Assembly: GCA_023443705.1 (NCBI GenBank)
Contig: JAEZTD010000040.1
Coordinates: 1 to 11,647, forward strand
From: Bacillota bacterium
GTDB taxonomy: Bacteria > Bacillota > Clostridia > Christensenellales > Aristaeellaceae
Length of the DNA: 11,647 nt
Direction: 5' to 3'
This document shows, piece by piece, positions 1 through 6,117 of this stretch. Below the pieces are notes generated by a model that was not told the origin of the DNA, ran no database searches, and saw only the letters and a list, made by a program, of their open reading frames with translations. Position numbers and translations under genes: made by a program. Positions within the stretch are counted from its first letter, which is position 1. Each line of letters opens with the position of its first letter.

Positions 1-657
1 AAGCAGGACACCGACCTCGTGCCGGATTCCGGCCCCACGGTGGCCAGCCGCTCGGTGATGATCGTAGGCGAAATCCTGCGCCGTGCCGCCGACCGGCTGA
101 AGGAATCCTGGAAGACCGGCGAGACAGTCACCATCGAGGAACACTACAAGCACCCGGACTACATGATCCCCTTCAGCCTTGAAAACTTCAAGGGCGACGC
201 CTATCCGGACTACTCCTGGTCAGGCAACGTGGTGGAGGTCGAGGTGGATACGCTGACCGGCGAGGCCAAGACGCTGGGCTGCTGGGGTGTTTACGACATC
301 GGCCTGCCCATCGACGAGGCGGTCTGCCACGGCCAGATGCAGGGCGGCATGCTGCAGGGCCTCGGGTACGCGTCGATGGAGCAGATCGGCTATAACGATC
401 GCGGCATCATTCGAAACGACCACCTGAGCGATTACATCATCCCCACCTCGGTGGACGCGCCGCCCCTCGTCAGCGACTTCGTCATCAACCCCGCGGTGTT
501 CGGCCCGATGGGCGCGAAGGGCGCGGGCGAGCTGCCCCACGTGGGCGTCGCGCCGGCCTATGTGCTGGCGATGGAGCAGGCGGTCGGAACGCCGCTTTAC
601 AAAGCGCCGTACACCACGGAGGATGCGCTGAACGCGCTGGAGGGGGGCGAGGCATGA
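1..657 (+). CDS. Xanthine dehydrogenase family molybdopterin-binding subunit, C-terminal part (5' truncated)
   Basis: The reading frame is open from the first base, so the gene starts before the window; 218 residues remain. This is the large subunit of a cytoplasmic molybdenum hydroxylase, which hydroxylates purines or related N-heterocycles and passes electrons to the 2Fe-2S and FAD subunits encoded next. Family motifs visible are PDSGPTVASR near the start, a QMQGGMLQGLGYA segment, and GAKGAGELP near residue 177 of the fragment, whose Glu matches the catalytic base of the family. The stop overlaps the next start (ATGA, 654-657), so translation is probably coupled. Substrate specificity cannot be read here because the cofactor and substrate residues upstream are missing. 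Xanthine or hypoxanthine dehydrogenase, or a related purine hydroxylase, is likely; nicotinate dehydrogenase or a CoxL-like enzyme is possible. The family is secure, the substrate is not. Confidence 0.93.
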   Translation, partial: KQDTDLVPDSGPTVASRSVMIVGEILRRAADRLKESWKTGETVTIEEHYKHPDYMIPFSLENFKGDAYPDYSWSGNVVEVEVDTLTGEAKTLGCWGVYDIGLPIDEAVCHGQMQGGMLQGLGYASMEQIGYNDRGIIRNDHLSDYIIPTSVDAPPLVSDFVINPAVFGPMGAKGAGELPHVGVAPAYVLAMEQAVGTPLYKAPYTTEDALNALEGGEA

Positions 658-1127
658 TGGGCGTGAAATTCAAGCTCAACGGAAAGACGGTGACGAGCAC
701 CTCCTCACCGGCGGCGCGGCTTCTGGACGTCGTCCGGAACGAATTTGGGCTCACCGGCGCCAAGTGCGGCTGCAAGGAGGGCGAGTGCGGCGCCTGTTCG
801 GTGCTGCTGGACGGCCTTCTGGTCAACTCCTGCATGGTGGCGATCGGCATGCTGCCGGGCCACGAGGTGACCACCATCGAAGGCTACCGGGAAACCGCCC
901 GATTCGGGGCGATCGACGAGGCTTTCGGCAAGACCGGCGCGGTGCAGTGCGGTTTCTGCACGCCGGGCATGGTACTCGCGGCGGAGAGCCTGCTGAACAG
1001 GAATCCGAACCCCACCGAAGACGAAATCCGGGACGGCATCTCCGGAAACCTCTGCCGCTGCACCGGATACAGCGCGATCATCGAAGGCGTCAAGCTTGCG
1101 GCAAAGGAGGGTAAGGGGTTATGGTAA
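654..1127 (+). CDS. Xanthine dehydrogenase family 2Fe-2S iron-sulfur subunit
   Basis: A 157-residue protein, the normal length for the small subunit of three-subunit molybdenum hydroxylases. The N-terminal plant-ferredoxin-like domain carries the first cluster on Cys40, Cys45, Cys48 and Cys60 (motif CKEGECGAC). The C-terminal helical domain carries the second cluster on Cys99, Cys102, Cys134 and Cys136 (QCGFCTPG and LCRCTGY). All eight ligands are present, so it should be functional in relaying electrons from the molybdenum centre to FAD. The start is ATG 654, overlapping the preceding stop; a second in-frame ATG follows directly at 657. Its own stop (1125-1127) overlaps the start of the FAD subunit by seven bases. 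E. coli would call this xdhC, but since the substrate is unknown no symbol is given. Confidence 0.95.
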   Translation: MMGVKFKLNGKTVTSTSSPAARLLDVVRNEFGLTGAKCGCKEGECGACSVLLDGLLVNSCMVAIGMLPGHEVTTIEGYRETARFGAIDEAFGKTGAVQCGFCTPGMVLAAESLLNRNPNPTEDEIRDGISGNLCRCTGYSAIIEGVKLAAKEGKGLW

Positions 1128-1942
1128 GCTACAAGCCCGCGACGCTCAAAGAAGCGCTGGAGATCCGCGCCCGAGGGGGCGTGATTCCCTACGCCGGCGG
1201 CACGGACCTCATGATCGAGGCGGAGCCGGAGGCTTCCTACCTCTTCCTTTCGGACATCCCGGAGCTTCGTTCGATCGAAGTGGTGGACGGAAATCTTGAA
1301 ATCGGCTCGGCGGTGACCTACACCCAGGCGCTTTCAAGCCCGCTCGTCCCGGAGATCCTGAAGGAGGCCATCCGCTACATCGCCGCACCCGCGATTCGTA
1401 ACACCGGGACGATGGGCGGCAACGTGGCCAATGGTTCGCCCAAGGCGGACAGTGCGCTGGTCTTCGCCGTGACCGATTCCACCCTGCGGCTCGAGTGCGC
1501 GGACGGCGTGCGCGAGGTTCCGATCAACGATTTCTACCTGGGGCGCGGCAAGACGTGCCTCGGAGAGAACGAACTGCTCACGAAGATCACGATGCCGCTT
1601 CATGAAGTCGGGAATTACTACTACCACAAGGTGGGTGCGCGGGGCGCGCTTGCCATCGCACGGGTGTCCTTCGCGGGGCTCATGCGCGTGGAGGGCGGCA
1701 TCATCCGCCACGTGGCGACCGCCTACGGCGCGGTGGCGGGCACCATCCTCCGCCGCCCGGACATCGACGGCATACTGATCGGGCGCACCATCGAGGAGGC
1801 CAGAAAGATTCGCGGCGATTATCTGACCGCGCAGGATGAGGCCATCGTGCCCATCCGCGGCCGCATTTCGGCGGAGTACAGAAAGCGCGTTGTGATGAAC
1901 CTTCTGAACGATTTCCTGACGCAAAACGGCATTACGCCATGA
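1121..1942 (+). CDS. Xanthine dehydrogenase family FAD-binding subunit (subunit M)
   Basis: A 273-residue FAD subunit, close to the usual 280-300 residues. The PCMH-type FAD-binding motifs are visible as YAGGTDLM (residues 24-31) and RNTGTMGGNVANGSPKADS (93-111), which contact the pyrophosphate and isoalloxazine of FAD; a CO-dehydrogenase flavoprotein C-terminal domain follows. It would accept electrons from the 2Fe-2S subunit and reduce NAD+ or another acceptor. The start ATG at 1121 is preceded by AAAGGAGG (1103-1110) inside the previous gene. It is the third gene of the Mo, Fe-S, FAD operon. That order differs from E. coli xdhABC, where the FAD gene lies in the middle. The operon appears to end here, because the next gene has its own promoter. 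Confidence 0.94.
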   Translation: MVSYKPATLKEALEIRARGGVIPYAGGTDLMIEAEPEASYLFLSDIPELRSIEVVDGNLEIGSAVTYTQALSSPLVPEILKEAIRYIAAPAIRNTGTMGGNVANGSPKADSALVFAVTDSTLRLECADGVREVPINDFYLGRGKTCLGENELLTKITMPLHEVGNYYYHKVGARGALAIARVSFAGLMRVEGGIIRHVATAYGAVAGTILRRPDIDGILIGRTIEEARKIRGDYLTAQDEAIVPIRGRISAEYRKRVVMNLLNDFLTQNGITP

Positions 1943-2014
1943 CGGACGTCCGCCGGTCGCACCTGATTAAGGCGCGGCCGGCGTTTAAAAATGTGCGTGC
2001 GGGGCGCTTTTTTT
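1943..2014 (+). terminator. Weak candidate terminator region after the molybdenum hydroxylase operon
   Basis: A perfect 10-bp palindrome (CGGACGTCCG, 1943-1952) directly follows the stop codon. CGCCGG (1951-1956) can pair with CCGGCG (1978-1983), which is followed by TTT. Further on, a small GC-rich hairpin (about 1995-2007) leads into seven T residues (2008-2014). None is a textbook terminator, but together with the new promoter immediately downstream this is the likely end of the transcript. Confidence 0.35.
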
Positions 2015-2026
2015 CGGCGGTGCGGG

Positions 2027-2055
2027 TTGATTTTCCCCCGGCCGTGGGGTATACT
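2027..2055 (+). promoter_or_regulatory. Predicted sigma-A-type promoter for upp
   Basis: TTGATT (2027-2032), a 17-bp spacer and TATACT (2050-2055) form a near-consensus housekeeping promoter. Transcription would start around 2060-2062, about 40 nt before the upp start codon. Confidence 0.75.
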
Positions 2056-2061
2056 ATTTAA

Positions 2062-2085
2062 GGCCCGTTTTCGGGCCAGTTTTTT
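2062..2085 (+). promoter_or_regulatory. Terminator-like hairpin at the 5' end of the upp transcript (candidate attenuator or stabiliser)
   Basis: GGCCCG (2062-2067), loop TTTT and CGGGCC (2072-2077) form a perfect 6-bp stem. It is followed by AG and a run of six T (2080-2085). The structure begins within one or two bases of the predicted transcription start and lies just before the ribosome binding site GGAGG (2088-2092). It looks like a very short intrinsic terminator or a 5'-protecting hairpin. No PyrR-type binding loop is recognisable. Confidence 0.5.
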
Positions 2086-2100
2086 GGGGAGGCGGTACGA

Positions 2101-2730
2101 ATGGGAAAACTGCATGTGATCGATCATCCGCTGGTGCAGCACAAGCTGTCGCTGATGCGCGACAAGGAAACCGGCACCAAGGATTTCAGGGAACTGCTCC
2201 AGGAAGTCGCGACGCTGATGGCTTACGAGGTGACGCGCGATCTGCCCCTCAAGGAGACCATCGTTGAGACGCCGATCGGCCCCTGCCGCACGAAGATCAT
2301 CGACGGGCGCATGCTGGGCATCATCCCGATCCTCCGGGCGGGCTTGGGCATGGTGGATGGCATCATGCAGCTGGTTCCCGGCGCGAAGGTCGGACACATC
2401 GGCCTGTACCGCGACCCGGTCAGCCTCCAACCGGTGGAATACTACTGCAAGCTGCCTTCTGACGCCACCGAGCGCGAATTGATCGTACTGGACCCGATGC
2501 TGGCGACGGGCGGCTCCTCCGCGGCGGCCATCCGATTCCTCAAGGAGCGCGGCTGCAAGAACATAAAGCTCGTGTGCCTGATCGGCGCGCCGGAGGGCAT
2601 TGAGCGGGTGCAGTCCGAGCATCCGGACGTCGACATCTACATTGCCGCGGTGGACGAAATGCTCAACGATCACGGCTACATCGTGCCAGGCCTGGGCGAC
2701 GCGGGCGACAGGCTCTTCGGAACGAAATAA
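2101..2730 (+). CDS. upp: Uracil phosphoribosyltransferase
   Basis: A 209-residue cytoplasmic enzyme, the standard length, that converts uracil and PRPP to UMP and pyrophosphate in pyrimidine salvage. The ILRAGLGM segment (77-84) is typical of the family. The PRPP-binding loop is VLDPMLATGGSSAAA (129-143). The C-terminal uracil-binding motif is YIVPGLGDAGDR (193-204). The start ATG 2101 has GGAGG at 2088-2092 with 8-nt spacing. It has its own promoter (2027-2055) and a hairpin in its leader. ksgA follows in the same direction after 66 nt containing a strong hairpin, so read-through is possible but probably reduced. Its position beside a purine-oxidising operon hints at nucleobase salvage, but the separate promoter argues against a shared transcript. 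Confidence 0.98.
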   Translation: MGKLHVIDHPLVQHKLSLMRDKETGTKDFRELLQEVATLMAYEVTRDLPLKETIVETPIGPCRTKIIDGRMLGIIPILRAGLGMVDGIMQLVPGAKVGHIGLYRDPVSLQPVEYYCKLPSDATERELIVLDPMLATGGSSAAAIRFLKERGCKNIKLVCLIGAPEGIERVQSEHPDVDIYIAAVDEMLNDHGYIVPGLGDAGDRLFGTK

Positions 2731-2744
2731 CGGAATGCGCATCT

Positions 2745-2776
2745 GCGCCCGGCGGGTTTGCGCCGGGCGCTGTTTA
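2745..2776 (+). terminator. Strong hairpin between upp and ksgA, weak terminator
   Basis: GCGCCCGGCG (2745-2754) pairs perfectly with CGCCGGGCGC (2761-2770) around a 6-nt loop. Only TGTTTATC follows, a poor T-tract. It could act as a partial terminator or as an mRNA-end stabiliser that uncouples upp and ksgA levels. Confidence 0.5.
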
Positions 2777-2796
2777 TCAAACTTGAGGGGGACGCC

Positions 2797-3639
2797 ATGT
2801 CCATCGGATTGACCGCGCGCCTGGCGCTGGAAAAGAACGGCTTTCGCTTCACCCACTCGCTGGGGCAGAACTTCATATTGGATGACCGGCTGATCGCGCG
2901 CGTCGTAGACGCGGCGGAAGTCTCGGCAGGGGACGGGGTGCTCGAAATCGGCGCGGGCGCTGGTGTCATGACGAGGGCGCTCGCGGACCGAGGCGCGAAG
3001 GTGCTGGCCATCGAGATCGACCAGGCGCTTCAGCCGGTGCTCGCCGAAGTGCTGGCGGGGACCGATGTTCGGGTGGAGTTTGCCGACGCGCTGAAGTGCG
3101 ACTTGTCCTCTCTGGCGAACGATGCCTTTTCCGGCGCGCCCTTTGACGTGGTCGCGAACCTGCCTTATTATATCACAGCGGACGTCTTTCTCCGGCTGGT
3201 CATGACGCGCCTTCCGATCCGCCGGATGACGGTGATGGTGCAGAAGGAGGCCGCGGAGCGCATCATGGCCTCGCCGGGTCAGAAAAACTGGTGCGCGCTC
3301 GCCGCGACGGTACAGCGCTTCGGGACGCCCTCTGTTCTCATGCACGTCCCCCCGCAGGCGTTTACGCCCCGGCCTCATGTTGAGAGCGTATTGCTCCGCG
3401 TGGACATGCACCCGGACAGGCCCGGCCCCGAGGACGAGGCGATGTTTTTGAAGGTGGTCTCGGCAGCCTTCGCGATGCGCAGAAAGACGCTGTCCAACAA
3501 CCTGATGAGCGCGTTTTCCGTGCCGCGCGAAGAGGCGGAGGCGCTGATCGCTGCCCTCGGTTTTGACCCGAAGGTGCGCGGCGAGGCGCTGACGCTCCCG
3601 GAGCTTGATCGGCTGTCTGCCGTGATGCGAAATCGCTAA
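2797..3639 (+). CDS. rsmA: 16S rRNA (adenine(1518)-N6/adenine(1519)-N6)-dimethyltransferase
   Basis: A 280-residue KsgA/RsmA enzyme that dimethylates two adjacent adenosines in the 3'-terminal hairpin of 16S rRNA during late 30S assembly, using S-adenosylmethionine. Motifs in order are SLGQNF (21-26), the SAM-binding LEIGAGAG (49-56), acidic EID (73-75), the catalytic NLPYYIT motif (121-127) and the C-terminal AMRRKTLSNNL (226-236). The start ATG 2797 was chosen because GAGGGGG (2785-2791) lies just upstream and the protein then begins before the conserved N-terminus. An upstream TTG at 2758 would lie inside a stable hairpin and add 13 unconserved residues. It is co-directional with upp and converges with the topoisomerase operon. 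Confidence 0.96.
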   Translation: MSIGLTARLALEKNGFRFTHSLGQNFILDDRLIARVVDAAEVSAGDGVLEIGAGAGVMTRALADRGAKVLAIEIDQALQPVLAEVLAGTDVRVEFADALKCDLSSLANDAFSGAPFDVVANLPYYITADVFLRLVMTRLPIRRMTVMVQKEAAERIMASPGQKNWCALAATVQRFGTPSVLMHVPPQAFTPRPHVESVLLRVDMHPDRPGPEDEAMFLKVVSAAFAMRRKTLSNNLMSAFSVPREEAEALIAALGFDPKVRGEALTLPELDRLSAVMRNR

Positions 3640-3653
3640 TCCTTCATAAACAA

Positions 3654-3687
3654 TCAGCCCCGACGCGGTTCGCAGCGCCGGGGCTGA
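3654..3687 (-). terminator. Intrinsic terminator of the parE-parC operon, possibly bidirectional
   Basis: TCAGCCCCG (3654-3662) pairs with CGGGGCTGA (3679-3687) as a 9-bp stem with a 16-nt loop that can form some inner pairs. On the minus strand it is followed by the T-rich TTGTTTATG, fitting a terminator for parC. On the plus strand the trailing sequence CCTTATG is poor, so termination of ksgA there is less certain. Confidence 0.7.
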
Positions 3688-3699
3688 CCTTATGCCGGA

Positions 3700-6117
3700 C
3701 TACGCCGGAAAGACCTCTTCGATCAGGTCGTCCATCATCGCCATCACCAGCGGCTGACCCTTTCCAGCCTTCAGCTCGATCTTGACCCACTCGGTGTTGA
3801 GCTTTGTGGCCTGACCCTGTTTCTGAAGCACGACGAAGTCGAAGGGCTCCCGAACCATCAGCGCGCTGGCGATCTTTTCGCCGTTGGCGCCGTTTTTGAG
3901 AAAGGTGAAGCACTTCACGCCCTTGCCGCCCCGCGCCTGTATGTCGAAGTCTACGAGGAGGCTACGCTTCATATAGCCCCGGTCGCTGACGAGGAGCACC
4001 TCGCCCTCGGCGGATTCGAACAGGAACGCGCAGGCCACCCGATCTCCGGGGGAGAGCGCGATGCCCTTGACGCCCGCGGTCGCTCGGCCGGTTGAGGGAA
4101 TCTCGGCGGCGTCAAAGAGGATGGACATGGCGCGCTCGGTGACAAGGAGCATCTGCCCCTCGCCCGATGTGCGCTCCACGCTCGCCAGTTCGTCGCCCGA
4201 CTTCAGGTTGAGCGCCGCGAAGCGGGACTTCCTGACCGCGTACTCGGACAGCGCGCTTCGCTTGACGAGGCCGCCCCTGGTGGCAAAGACCAGATCGCCG
4301 TTGTAGCCGTCGTCCTTCAGCGTAAGCGCGGTGACGAGCGATTCTATCGCGTCGTAGCCGGCGAGCAGGCCCGTCAGCGCAAGCCCTCGGTCCTTCGGCC
4401 GCGTCTCGGGCACCTGAGAGACCGGAACGGGGTAGCACTGCCCTGCGCCGGAGAAGAACAGGTTGCGCTCGTCGGTCATCGCACGCAAGAGGAGGCGCGG
4501 TCTTTCGGCATCCTCCGCCTGCGCCTTTTCCCACGCCTTCGGCGTCAGCCGCTTCACAAAGCCAGCGCGGGTGACCACGACCACCGCTTCTTCAGCGACG
4601 GGCTTCTCCTCCTCGAAAACCTGAACCTCCTGAGGCCTTGTGATGAGCTGCGTGCGGCGGGGATCGGTGTGGCGCGACCTGATTTCCAGAAGCTCCTGCT
4701 TGATGACGTTCAAAAGCTTCTTCTCGCTGTTTAAAATGCCCGTCAGGCGGTCGATCAGTTTCTTGAGCTCTTCGTATTCCTTGCGAAGCGACACGATTTC
4801 GAGGTTCGTCAGCCGCTGCAGGCGCATGTCGAGGATCGCCTGCGCCTGGATTTCGGTAAGACCGAACCGCGACATCAGCCGTTCCCGGGCCTCCTTGGGC
4901 GTCGAGCTCGCGCGGATCAGCCGGATTACCTCGTCCAGGTTGTCTACCGCGATGATGAGGCCTTCCAAAATGTGCGCCCGGGCCTTGGCCTGTTCCAGCT
5001 CATACTTTGTGCGCCGGGTGACCACGTCCCTTTGGTGGCGGATGAAGTGGCCGATCACTTCCTTCAGGCCCATCTGCACGGGCTTTCCGCCCGCGATCGC
5101 CACGATGTTGACGCCGAAGGTGGTCTGAAGGTCGGAATACTTGTAGAGCAGCGCCAGCGTCCGCTCCGGGTCCACGTCGCGCTTGAGCTCAATGACCGCG
5201 CGCATGCCGGTGCGGTCGGACTCGTCCCGGATGTCATGAATGCCGCCGAAGAGCGACTTTTTTTCTTCGCTGAGCTTTAGGATCTTCTCCAGCATCGACG
5301 ACTTGCCCACCTGATAGGGCATTTCGGTGACGACGAGAAGGGAGCGCCCGGACGGGCCGGGCTCCACGTGCACCTTTGCCCGCACCTGCAGTTTGCCGCG
5401 GCCGGTCTCGTAGGCCTGCCGCAGCTCGTCGTCCACGAGGAGGATGCCGCCGGTGGGGAAGTCCGGCGCGGGGATGAAGCGCATCAGCTCGTCCACCGTG
5501 ATCGCGGGGTTGTCGATCTGCGCCACCACCCCATCGACGGCCTCGCCCAGGTTGTGGGGCGGGATGTTGGTGGCAAGCCCGACGGCAATGCCCGAGGCGC
5601 CGTTGACGAGCAGGTTCGGGTACCTGCCGGGCAGCATATCCGGCTCCTTCTGGGTGTCGTCAAAGTTCAGGTGGAAGCCCACGGTGTCCTTTTCGATGTC
5701 GCGCAGAAGCTCCATCGCGAGGCTGGTCATCTTCGCTTCGGTGTAGCGCATCGCCGCGGGGCTGTCGCCGTCGATGGAGCCGAAGTTTCCGTGGCCGTCC
5801 ACCAGCATGCCCCGCATTACGAAGGGCTGCGCCATCCGCGCCAGCGCGTCATAAACCGATGTGTCGCCGTGGGGGTGGTACTTGCCCAGGCAGTCGCCGA
5901 CGATGCGGGCGCACTTTCTGTGGGGCTTGTCGCTGGAAAGACCCAGTTCGTGCATCGTATACAGGATGCGCCGCTGCACCGGTTTCAGGCCGTCCTCGAC
6001 CCTGGGGAGCGCGCGCTCCAGGATGACGTACTCGGAGTAGGGGATCATCGACTGGTGCATTACTTCTTCCATCGCGCGCTGGATGATGACGTCGCGGGGC
6101 TGTTCGATTTTGCTCAC
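3700..6117 (-). CDS. parC: Type IIA DNA topoisomerase subunit A, probably topoisomerase IV ParC (GyrA alternative)
   Basis: An 805-residue breakage-reunion subunit that cleaves and rejoins DNA as an A2B2 enzyme with the product of the upstream gene. The catalytic tyrosine is Tyr125 in AAMRYTEAK. The quinolone-determining region GKYHPHGDTSVYD has Thr86 and Asp90 at the positions of E. coli GyrA Ser83 and Asp87, so the usual drug contact residues are kept. The tower and coiled-coil region spans about 370-490, and a beta-pinwheel domain about 510-795. In the first blade (GFVKRLTPKAWEKA, from 519) the expected GyrA box is absent, and VPETRPKDRG (569-578) resembles Gram-positive ParC. That favours topoisomerase IV, although a GyrA-box-like QARGGKG appears at 727-733 in a late blade. 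The start is GTG 6117, overlapping the parE stop by GTGA, with GGTGAGG just upstream. Family is certain; ParC versus GyrA is about 65:35. Confidence 0.93.
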   Translation of the reverse strand: MSKIEQPRDVIIQRAMEEVMHQSMIPYSEYVILERALPRVEDGLKPVQRRILYTMHELGLSSDKPHRKCARIVGDCLGKYHPHGDTSVYDALARMAQPFVMRGMLVDGHGNFGSIDGDSPAAMRYTEAKMTSLAMELLRDIEKDTVGFHLNFDDTQKEPDMLPGRYPNLLVNGASGIAVGLATNIPPHNLGEAVDGVVAQIDNPAITVDELMRFIPAPDFPTGGILLVDDELRQAYETGRGKLQVRAKVHVEPGPSGRSLLVVTEMPYQVGKSSMLEKILKLSEEKKSLFGGIHDIRDESDRTGMRAVIELKRDVDPERTLALLYKYSDLQTTFGVNIVAIAGGKPVQMGLKEVIGHFIRHQRDVVTRRTKYELEQAKARAHILEGLIIAVDNLDEVIRLIRASSTPKEARERLMSRFGLTEIQAQAILDMRLQRLTNLEIVSLRKEYEELKKLIDRLTGILNSEKKLLNVIKQELLEIRSRHTDPRRTQLITRPQEVQVFEEEKPVAEEAVVVVTRAGFVKRLTPKAWEKAQAEDAERPRLLLRAMTDERNLFFSGAGQCYPVPVSQVPETRPKDRGLALTGLLAGYDAIESLVTALTLKDDGYNGDLVFATRGGLVKRSALSEYAVRKSRFAALNLKSGDELASVERTSGEGQMLLVTERAMSILFDAAEIPSTGRATAGVKGIALSPGDRVACAFLFESAEGEVLLVSDRGYMKRSLLVDFDIQARGGKGVKCFTFLKNGANGEKIASALMVREPFDFVVLQKQGQATKLNTEWVKIELKAGKGQPLVMAMMDDLIEEVFPA

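Noticed and set aside
2758..2796. Upstream TTG start for ksgA
   Set aside because: It would sit inside a 10-bp GC hairpin with no ribosome site, while ATG 2797 has GAGGGGG upstream and gives the family-typical N-terminus.
1819..3411. 530-codon open frame on the minus strand
   Set aside because: It lies antisense to upp and ksgA, both of which have full family motifs. Long antisense open frames are expected from the codon bias of GC-rich genes, and its translation shows no recognisable domain.
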